This document shows positions 1-3,396 of a stretch of 5,435 nucleotides of DNA, one piece after another (positions within the stretch are counted from its first letter, which is position 1; each line of letters opens with the position of its first letter). This DNA comes from an uncultured Lachnospiraceae bacterium (GTDB lineage Bacteria; Bacillota; Clostridia; Lachnospirales; Lachnospiraceae): the NCBI GenBank assembly GCA_947068385.1, contig CAMTBF010000272.1, positions 1 through 5,435 on the forward strand, read 5' to 3'. Below the pieces are notes generated by a model, which made no database searches, was not told where the DNA came from, and saw only the letters and a program-made list of their open reading frames with translations. A program made the translations under genes and the position numbers.

Positions 1-2
1 AA

Positions 3-89
3 TCCGCCAATGGGACAGCAAAGCGCTTCATGAAGAAAGTGCTGATTGTTATAGATTCCTATGTACACAAAAATATTGTAAATGCTTGA
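3..89 (+). CDS. possible 3' end of an upstream gene (partial, unrecognised)
   Basis: Reading frame 3 is open from the window edge and ends at a TGA at 87-89, five bases before a terminator-like hairpin. The 28 visible residues end in KKVLIVIDSYVHKNIVNA. The position of the stop directly before the hairpin is the main argument that this is a real C-terminus. I do not recognise the family. Frame 2 is also open through this stretch and runs across the hairpin to about position 204, but its cysteine- and tryptophan-rich translation and its passage through the hairpin make it look less likely. The start and most of the protein lie outside the window. Confidence 0.35.
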   Translation, partial: SANGTAKRFMKKVLIVIDSYVHKNIVNA

Positions 90-93
90 TTTT

Positions 94-127
94 AAAACTA
101 CTAGCCAGTAAAACGGTTAGTAGTTTT
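94..127 (+). terminator. terminator-like hairpin upstream of first regulator
   Basis: AAAACTACTA (94-103) is the exact reverse complement of TAGTAGTTTT (118-127). The stem continues inward through a G-U and two G-C pairs (104-106 with 115-117), giving 13 pairs around an 8-base loop (107-114). The 3' arm ends in TTTT followed by CTGTAT, so as RNA it resembles a Rho-independent terminator for a rightward gene ending near 89. The 5' flank is also A/T-rich, so it could work in both directions. The stem is AT-rich and the U tract is short, so strength is uncertain. Confidence 0.6.
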
Positions 128-137
128 CTGTATATGG

Positions 138-155
138 AGTTGCACCGGTGCAACT
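138..155. repeat. 18-bp perfect palindrome, possible operator
   Basis: AGTTGCACCGGTGCAACT reads identically on both strands, with no loop. It lies 47 bp upstream of the preferred start of the first ArpU-type gene, in the leader after the terminator hairpin. A perfect uninterrupted dyad of this length suggests a binding site for a dimeric regulator rather than a hairpin. The core GGTGCAAC recurs at 1780-1787 in the leader of the second regulator gene, at nearly the same distance from that start (57 bases against 55). Confidence 0.55.
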
Positions 156-188
156 GGAAAAGAAGAGGCTTTGAATGGCAGCAGGTGT

Positions 189-196
189 GGGGAGGG
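189..196 (+). promoter_or_regulatory. ribosome binding site favouring the GTG 202 start
   Basis: GGGGAGGG is placed about 6 bases before GTG 202, ideal spacing. The paralog at 1837 has GAGGAGGGG in the same place before an ATG, and the two proteins align from this point (xTRxxLESYR). This supports GTG 202 over ATG 175, which has its own weaker AGAAGAGG site. Confidence 0.6.
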
Positions 197-201
197 ATAA
201 G

Positions 202-594
202 GTGACAAGGAAACATTTGGAATCATACAGGAGCATGAAGCAGGAGATACCGGAGCTGAAATATACGCTGGCCCATCTAGGCGAAGGCGACTCCATGCTC
301 GGCAGCTCCGTCATAAATGATTACAGGAGCGGATACCCGGTGCCGCAGGCTGTCGTAGGGGTGGACTGGGAAAGGCTGGAATGGCAGAAAAAGCATTACG
401 AAAAAAGAATCCATGTGCTGCAGGAGCAGTGCGATGCCATAGAGAGATATGTGGAAGAGGGCATAGCGGACAGTCTAACCAGGAGGATATTCCGGATGTA
501 CTTCCTAGAGGGAAGGACGCAGAAAGAGATAGCCAAGCTCATACATATGGACAGGAGCACGGTCAGCAGAAGGCTGAACGCCCTGACCCAGTGA
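202..594 (+). CDS. ArpU/RinA-type phage late transcription regulator, copy 1
   Basis: This is a small DNA-binding regulator of the kind that switches on late (packaging and structural) genes in Firmicutes phages. It is 130 aa from GTG 202, or 139 aa from ATG 175. The central motif DYRSGYPxPQxVVG (residues about 41-54) is shared with the paralog at 1837-2238. A charged, probably helical stretch follows (about 58-86). The C-terminal part, starting DSLTRRIFRMYFLEG (90-104), resembles sigma-70 region 4, with a helix-turn-helix at about 105-128 (RTQKEIAKLIHMDRSTVSRR). GTG 202 is preferred because of its GGGGAGGG site and because the paralog begins at the equivalent codon. Its stop lies only 16 bases from the convergent short hicB, with no terminator between them. 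The TTGCACACAATT promoter-like element seen at the second copy is absent upstream. The general family is clear from the sequence; the late-gene role is family knowledge plus context. Confidence 0.85.
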   Translation: MTRKHLESYRSMKQEIPELKYTLAHLGEGDSMLGSSVINDYRSGYPVPQAVVGVDWERLEWQKKHYEKRIHVLQEQCDAIERYVEEGIADSLTRRIFRMYFLEGRTQKEIAKLIHMDRSTVSRRLNALTQ

Positions 595-610
595 AGGGCA
601 GGGCATCTGG

Positions 611-874
611 CTATCCGGATTTGGTGTCGGCATGAACCAGGTTGACGAATTCACCAGGTTCGGCTTCGATGTCGTGCGGGCCACTGGCCGATGGAACCTT
701 CAGCTCCTTATCCGTAAGATACTCAAGCCACTGTGCCAAGGCGGCTTGTGCCATATGCATGGCATCATCCAGGGATTTGCCTTCACTGATGCAGCCCGGC
801 AGATTAGGAAAAGTGACGGTAAAGGAACCATCATCATTTGGATGGAAGACAGCGGGGTATATATATTCTCTCAT
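611..874 (-). CDS. short HicB-family protein lacking the DNA-binding domain
   Basis: The 87-aa protein begins MREYIYPAVFHPNDDGSF and carries the HicB partial RNase H-like fold with the typical FPNLPGC segment (22-28) and the EPGEFV segment near its end (72-77). In full-length HicB proteins, as in its neighbour at 983-1393, this fold is followed by a tail with a ribbon-helix-helix that binds the hicAB operator. Here the protein stops after HADTKSG, so that domain is absent. No reading frame past the stop restores it; the DNA there belongs to the convergent regulator gene. No partner hicA lies directly upstream. AAGGGAGG sits 8 bases before the ATG. It could be a truncated remnant, or a working solo antitoxin-like protein that binds the HicA toxin without repressing the operon. 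The open frame and good ribosome site favour a translated gene. Confidence 0.85.
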   Translation of the reverse strand: MREYIYPAVFHPNDDGSFTVTFPNLPGCISEGKSLDDAMHMAQAALAQWLEYLTDKELKVPSASGPHDIEAEPGEFVNLVHADTKSG

Positions 875-902
875 AGCCGGAACCTCCCTTTATTCTAACA
901 TG

Positions 903-931
903 GCAGCAGGGTTCTGCCTCAACCCTGCTGC
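903..931 (-). terminator. hairpin between the two hicB genes (weak terminator or attenuator)
   Basis: GCAGCAGGGTT (903-913) pairs perfectly with AACCCTGCTGC (921-931) around a 7-base loop. On the minus strand it lies about 50 bases after the full-length hicB stop and about 30 before the short hicB start. No strong U run follows on either strand, so it is more likely a partial terminator, attenuator or RNA-stability stem than a full stop signal. Confidence 0.4.
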
Positions 932-982
932 TGTCATCTTGGCCCATTCTGTAACATGCAGAGCGATGCGCCGGCGGGCAAC

Positions 983-1393
983 TCAGGCATGCTGTTTCTG
1001 CTGATAGATTGTGGTGAGCGAGTCCTGGAGAACCTGTGAAAAATTAATGTGGTTCTTTTCTGCAAAAGTATTGAGCCATGCAGGAATGGTGAGATTCTTC
1101 CTTACAGCTTTCTCGCCATATTTTTCTGCGTAAGTATCCATGTCCAGGACAAGCATGCTTACGAAGCCGCCGGGCTCCGGGGTTATGCTTTCCAACGGGC
1201 TGGCTGGAGGGGCAGGTTTTCCGTCTTCCAGCTCATCGAGCACCCAGCCGGAAGCGGCGTCCATGCCCATGACCATTGCTTCTGCCAAAGTATTGCCGCC
1301 GCTCACGCAGCCGGGGAGATCGGGAACTACGACTGCATAGGCGCCTTCCCTTTCTTCATCGGGATAGAAACAGGCCGGATAAGTCAATTTCAT
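983..1393 (-). CDS. hicB: HicB antitoxin (type II toxin-antitoxin)
   Basis: This is the full-length 136-aa antitoxin of a HicAB pair. It neutralises the HicA mRNA-cleaving toxin by direct binding and normally represses its own operon. The N-terminal half is the HicB partial RNase H-like fold, with YPACFYPDEE (5-14), VPDLPGC (23-29) and PEPGGFV (72-78). The C-terminal AVRKNLTIPAWL followed by INFSQVLQDSL (96-126) matches the ribbon-helix-helix DNA-binding domain found in this HicB subclass. It lies 35 bases downstream of hicA in the canonical toxin-first order, with AAAGGAGG about 7 bases before its ATG. A GC hairpin overlaps the end of hicA just upstream. The predicted operator is the dyad in the hicA promoter. 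Confidence 0.95.
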   Translation of the reverse strand: MKLTYPACFYPDEEREGAYAVVVPDLPGCVSGGNTLAEAMVMGMDAASGWVLDELEDGKPAPPASPLESITPEPGGFVSMLVLDMDTYAEKYGEKAVRKNLTIPAWLNTFAEKNHINFSQVLQDSLTTIYQQKQHA

Positions 1394-1421
1394 TTGAGAA
1401 CCTCCTTTATTGTGTGCAGCA

Positions 1422-1439
1422 CCGGGCCTTATAGCCCGG
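1422..1439 (-). other. GC hairpin overlapping the hicA stop codon
   Basis: CCGGGC (1422-1427) pairs with GCCCGG (1434-1439) around a 6-base loop that contains most of the hicA stop codon. On the minus-strand mRNA it sits between the hicA stop and the hicB ribosome site. No U run follows, so a terminator is unlikely. It could tune the toxin-to-antitoxin ratio through ribosome passage, mRNA processing or stability; that is inference. Confidence 0.4.
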
Positions 1440-1608
1440 CCTGCTTAAGAATCTGTTTGACTATCTGTGGGGCAATGTCTCCGGGGTGATTTGGAATCGT
1501 GACCTTGCCCGGCTTCGTCGGATGGATGTAATGGTGGTGTGAACCCTTTGCATTTTTGAATTGCCATCCGTCAGCTATGATTATCTTTTCTATTTCCCGG
1601 AATTTCAT
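1429..1608 (-). CDS. hicA: HicA toxin (mRNA interferase)
   Basis: A 59-aa protein, a normal size for HicA but easily missed by length cut-offs. HicA has a double-stranded-RNA-binding-like fold and cleaves mRNA, arresting growth when HicB is lost. The sequence begins MKFREIEKIIIADGWQFK and then shows the family hallmark GSHHHYIHPTKPGKVTIPNH (22-41). The HicA catalytic histidine falls in the GSHHH cluster (24-26), and the chain ends in the typical VKQILKQAGL. All hallmark residues are present, so the toxin is probably active. The ATG at 1606-1608 (read on the minus strand) follows AAGGAGG at about 8 bases. It is the first gene of the leftward cassette, with a strong promoter directly upstream, and hicB follows 35 bases after its stop. 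Confidence 0.95.
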   Translation of the reverse strand: MKFREIEKIIIADGWQFKNAKGSHHHYIHPTKPGKVTIPNHPGDIAPQIVKQILKQAGL

Positions 1609-1630
1609 GTGCGTACCTCCTTACAATTAT

Positions 1631-1659
1631 ATTATACGCATAATGCGCATAAATGTCAA
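1631..1659 (-). promoter_or_regulatory. hicAB promoter, near-perfect sigma-70 consensus
   Basis: On the minus strand, TTGACA (1654-1659) and TATAAT (1631-1636) are both exact consensus hexamers, separated by exactly 17 bases. Transcription should start near 1624, giving a short leader of about 15 bases before hicA with its AAGGAGG site. A promoter this strong for a toxin gene implies tight repression. Confidence 0.9.
1632..1652. promoter_or_regulatory. probable HicB operator inside the hicAB promoter
   Basis: This imperfect 21-bp palindrome is centred on 1642. The core CGCATAATGCG is symmetric around its centre base, and flanking TTAT and ATAA arms match after one mismatch on each side. It covers the spacer and most of the -10 hexamer, so a bound repressor would block RNA polymerase. 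HicB (or HicAB) is the obvious candidate, by analogy with autoregulated hicAB operons. Confidence 0.65.
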
Positions 1660-1703
1660 GCGATTTTTGGCAATCAGGGAAAGTTTATGCTTTCTTAATA
1701 AAC

Positions 1704-1740
1704 TTGCACACAATTCACACAATGCACATGTATACTAATA
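1704..1740 (+). promoter_or_regulatory. promoter-like element, copy A, upstream of second regulator
   Basis: TTGCACACAATT (1704-1715), then 15 bases, then TATACT (1731-1736) followed by AATA. The TTGCAC hexamer is 21 bases from the -10-like hexamer, too far for an ordinary sigma-70 promoter, and the normal -35 position (1708-1713) reads ACACAA, a poor match. The same arrangement occurs at 2225-2260. CACACAAT is also directly repeated here (1707-1714 and 1716-1723), 9 bases apart. This suggests an activator-dependent promoter for the ArpU-type gene at 1837. It lies back to back with the hicAB promoter, so the 228-base interval 1609-1836 is a divergent control region. Confidence 0.55.
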
Positions 1741-1763
1741 CTTGAAGGGACGGGCAAGAATCC

Positions 1764-1821
1764 TGGCATTAGCCATATTGGTGCAACCAAGAGGCATACA
1801 GATAGCCGCAGGGACAGCGGC
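1764..1821 (+). other. leader with small hairpins before second regulator
   Basis: Three short stems are visible: TGGC/GCCA (1764-1767 with 1772-1775), TTGG/CCAA (1778-1781 with 1787-1790) and GCCGC/GCGGC (1805-1809 with 1817-1821). GGTGCAAC at 1780-1787, the following GAGGC and a later GCAG are also found in order in the leader of the first regulator, so the two leaders share ancestry. No open reading frame is evident between 1740 and 1836. Confidence 0.35.
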
Positions 1822-1836
1822 GGTGAGGAGGGGAAG

Positions 1837-2238
1837 ATGACGAGGGACAAGTTGGAATCGTACAGGGACATTCAGAATGAGATTGCAGAGCTCAGGTATA
1901 GGATTGTGCACTTGGGGGAAGACGGTTCTCTCATCGGGAATGATGTGATTATGGATTACCGGAGCGGATATCCTATTCCGCAGTCAGTGGTAGGGTATGA
2001 TTTTGCAAAGGAGAACCATCTGAAAACAAAATATGCAGAACAGATAGAAAGTCTGCGGGAGAAGGAACGAGAGATTGAGGAATATGTAGAGAACATCCCG
2101 GACAGCTTGACACGGCGGATTTTCAGGATGTACTTCCTTGATGGCATGCCACAGAGCAAAATCGCGAAAAGGGTTCAGGCATCCCAGGCCACAGTCAGCA
2201 ATAAAATCTCTGGGTTTTTCAAAGTTGCACACAATTAA
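1837..2238 (+). CDS. ArpU/RinA-type phage late transcription regulator, copy 2
   Basis: The 133-aa protein aligns end to end with the regulator at 202-594. Shared segments are TRxxLESYR at the N-terminus, DYRSGYPxPQxVVG (40-53), and DSLTRRIFRMYFLxG (89-103), a sigma-70 region-4-like segment. The helix-turn-helix follows at about 104-125 (MPQSKIAKRVQASQATVSNK). The middle (about 57-86) is highly charged and probably helical. GAGGAGGGG lies about 4 bases before the ATG. It sits directly before the HNH-terminase operon, the usual position of an ArpU-type late activator. Its last codons (VAHN and stop) are written in the DNA of promoter-like element B, so the C-terminal sequence is constrained by, or a by-product of, that site. 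The recognition helix differs from copy 1 (QASQATVSNK against HMDRSTVSRR), suggesting different DNA targets. Confidence 0.88.
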   Translation: MTRDKLESYRDIQNEIAELRYRIVHLGEDGSLIGNDVIMDYRSGYPIPQSVVGYDFAKENHLKTKYAEQIESLREKEREIEEYVENIPDSLTRRIFRMYFLDGMPQSKIAKRVQASQATVSNKISGFFKVAHN

Positions 2239-2260
2239 TAAAAAAGTGTGATACAATAAA
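2225..2260 (+). promoter_or_regulatory. promoter-like element, copy B, for the packaging operon
   Basis: TTGCACACAATT (2225-2236) is identical to the element upstream of the regulator gene. After 15 bases comes TACAAT (2252-2257), preceded by TG and one base (2249-2251), an extended -10. Downstream bases also match copy A, including TGAAG and GGC..GAAT at the same offsets. The element overlaps the last codons of the second regulator. It is the best candidate for the late promoter of the HNH-terminase-portal operon. Confidence 0.6.
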
Positions 2261-2264
2261 TCAT

Positions 2265-2295
2265 GAAGAGGTAGGCGCGAATGGCCTGCCACTTC
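2265..2295 (+). other. leader hairpin 1 of packaging operon
   Basis: GGTAGGC (2270-2276) pairs with GCCTGCC (2284-2290), including one G-U pair, around a 7-base loop GCGAATG. After one A/A mismatch the stem resumes with GAAG (2265-2268) and CTTC (2292-2295). No U run follows. It begins just after the expected transcription start of element B. Confidence 0.55.
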
Positions 2296-2304
2296 CGCTA
2301 CATG

Positions 2305-2330
2305 GGACACGGCAGCAGCCGTGTCCTTTT
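2305..2330 (+). terminator. terminator-like hairpin 2 in packaging operon leader
   Basis: GGACACGGC (2305-2313) pairs perfectly with GCCGTGTCC (2318-2326) around the loop AGCA, followed by TTTT (2327-2330) and then GCG. This has the shape of a Rho-independent terminator with a short U tract. It lies 45 bases before the HNH start and downstream of element B, so it could end regulator transcription, act as an attenuator for the late operon, or form part of a packaging (cos) region. Confidence 0.55.
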
Positions 2331-2343
2331 GCGTGGGAAGAAA

Positions 2344-2357
2344 CCTGCGGCAGCAGG
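2344..2357 (+). other. leader hairpin 3, just before the HNH ribosome site
   Basis: CCTGC (2344-2348) pairs with GCAGG (2353-2357) around the loop GGCA. It ends four bases before the GGAGGGAG ribosome binding site (2361-2368), so it could influence translation of the HNH gene. It is short and could be chance on its own; its interest lies in being third in a row. Confidence 0.3.
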
Positions 2358-2374
2358 GCTGGAGGGAGACTGGG

Positions 2375-2716
2375 ATGGCACAGGAGTGGGCGAAAGCATT
2401 CTATAGGTCAAGCCGATGGCTGAAATGCAGGGATGCATACATAAAGGACAGAATCCTGGAGGACGGCGGGCTGTGTGAGGAATGCCATGACAGGCCGGGG
2501 TACATCGTGCACCACAAGAAGCCGCTGACCCGGGAGACCATATCGAATCCTGAGATATCCCTGAACCATCGGAACCTGGAGTATGTCTGTAAGGACTGCC
2601 ATGACAGGTTCGAGGGACACGGAATAGGCGGGGGCAGCAGGCCTCTCTGCAGATTCACGGCAGACGGCCAGCCAATATCAATGAGGGAGGTGGACAGAGA
2701 TGGAAGAAAGCATTAA
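2375..2716 (+). CDS. phage HNH endonuclease
   Basis: A 113-aa zinc-bound HNH nuclease. Two cysteine pairs, C34/C37 (CEEC) and C72/C75 (CKDC), form the structural zinc site. The HNH motif is H46-H47 (VHHKKPL), N67 (HRNLEY) and H76 (CHDRF). By family analogy H47 is the general base and H46 and H76 hold the metal. HNH proteins next to terminase genes are a recognised feature of cos-type, HK97-like phages, where several are needed with the terminase for DNA cutting during packaging. The start is ATG 2375, with GGAGGGAG about 6 bases upstream. A GTG at 2321 in the same frame lies inside a hairpin and has no ribosome site. The 3' end overlaps the next gene by 17 bases, which suggests translational coupling. 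Confidence 0.93.
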   Translation: MAQEWAKAFYRSSRWLKCRDAYIKDRILEDGGLCEECHDRPGYIVHHKKPLTRETISNPEISLNHRNLEYVCKDCHDRFEGHGIGGGSRPLCRFTADGQPISMREVDRDGRKH

Positions 2717-2942
2717 GAGCTGCGAAGGGATTCTCATCGGAGGAGAAACTGCGACGGTCATTGGAGAAGGGACTATCGTCATCAGGTTCAATCGGTGTTG
2801 CAGGAAAGAGGAGACAGAGGAGATGGAGAAGGAGCTGGCTGAAAAGTTCGGGCGGAAGGTCATCCTGCTTGACGCAAGGTTCGGCGAGATTCTGACACTC
2901 CCCCCTGAAGAGCATCCTGGGGGCGCTCCCAGGAGACCGTAG
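2700..2942 (+). CDS. small phage protein of unknown function
   Basis: This 80-aa protein is not recognised. It starts at ATG 2700 inside the end of the HNH gene, with GGGAGGTG (2685-2692) 7 bases upstream. The first 30 residues alternate hydrophobic and small residues (ILIGGETATVIGEGTIVIRF), typical of beta strands. A charged helix follows (EETEEMEKELAEKFG, 37-51), then another strand (KVILLDARF, 53-61). The pattern suggests a small alpha/beta fold. A CC pair lies at 33-34. The last dozen residues (LPPEEHPGGAPRRP) are proline- and glycine-rich, unlike the rest, and overlie a 7-bp hairpin (2915-2934), so the tail may be a later addition. The position between the HNH and small terminase genes suggests a role in packaging or head assembly, but nothing in the sequence proves it. 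Confidence 0.75.
   Translation: MEESIKSCEGILIGGETATVIGEGTIVIRFNRCCRKEETEEMEKELAEKFGRKVILLDARFGEILTLPPEEHPGGAPRRP
2915..2934 (+). other. hairpin in the 3' end of the small unknown gene
   Basis: TCCTGGG (2915-2921) pairs with CCCAGGA (2928-2934) around a 6-base loop, 6 bases before the TAG stop (2940-2942). No U run follows. It may be an mRNA-stability element between the HNH/small-protein pair and the terminase pair, or simply GC-rich coding sequence. Confidence 0.3.
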
Positions 2943-2991
2943 GGGTGGCTTTCCTTTAACACGCAGGCCGCGCATAAAGGGGGTGTGGTAT

Positions 2992-3396
2992 ATGGGCGCG
3001 CATACAAAGGAGGTCATCAGGATTGATGATGCCGAATATCTGGACAGAGTCAAGCGGATAAAGAAAGAGGAAGCGCGGATCAAGAAGCTTTTCGGGAAGA
3101 TTGACGAGGACAGGAAGAAGCTGGTGCTGTCTACCATCGCGGATGTGGCGTTCATGACCATCACCATGCAGGACCTACGGGAGACCATCAACCGGGAGGG
3201 CACGACAGCCGTATACAAGAACGGCGAGAACCAGTACGGCACCAAGCAGAGCCCGGAATCCCAGACATACCTGCAGCTATCCCAGAAGCTGACCCAGGCC
3301 ATGAAGATTCTGGTGGACTGCATGCCGAAGCAGCAGAAGCCGGAGGGGCCTGGGGACGGCTTCGAGGACTTCGTTGACAGCAGGGAGGACGTATGA
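2992..3396 (+). CDS. terS: terminase small subunit, P27-like
   Basis: A 134-aa protein that, as the small terminase subunit, would recognise phage DNA and position the large subunit for packaging. The N-terminal 45 residues are very basic and helical (RVKRIKKEEARIKKLFGK, 19-36). The core matches the P27 family pattern: a helix DVAFMTITMQDLRETINREG (51-70), then a turn with YKNGENQYGTKQSPE (75-89) resembling the family's NxNG...xNP region, then TYLQLSQKLTQAMKIL (92-107). The C-terminus is acidic (GDGFEDFVDSREDV). ATG 2992 is preferred because AAAGGGGGTG (2976-2985) is 6 bases upstream; GTG 2983 in the same frame falls inside that site. The stop overlaps the terL start in ATGA. The family call rests on pattern and position, without a profile search. 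Confidence 0.85.
   Translation: MGAHTKEVIRIDDAEYLDRVKRIKKEEARIKKLFGKIDEDRKKLVLSTIADVAFMTITMQDLRETINREGTTAVYKNGENQYGTKQSPESQTYLQLSQKLTQAMKILVDCMPKQQKPEGPGDGFEDFVDSREDV

Noticed and set aside
61..93. A third copy of the TTGCACACAATT element (ATGTACACAAAA at 61-72)
   Set aside because: Only 8 of 12 bases match and the sequence 15 bases on (GATTTT) is not a convincing -10, so chance is as likely.
875..982. A hidden hicA or hicA remnant feeding the short hicB
   Set aside because: Reading the minus strand here in all frames gave no GSHH or KQAGL-like segment; only a hairpin is visible.
180..2358. Recurring GCAGCAGG octamer (180, 903, 2350 and nearby) as a Chi-like or packaging signal
   Set aside because: It is found in different contexts (coding, hairpin arm, leader), and GC-rich, AGG-rich DNA produces such octamers easily; there is no consistent spacing or strand bias.
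2321..2374. GTG 2321 as the HNH start
   Set aside because: It lies inside the 3' arm of a perfect hairpin and has no ribosome site, whereas ATG 2375 has GGAGGGAG at ideal spacing and gives a normal HNH N-terminus.
2983..2991. GTG 2983 as the small terminase start
   Set aside because: The codon is part of the AAAGGGGGTG ribosome site itself, which is properly spaced for ATG 2992.
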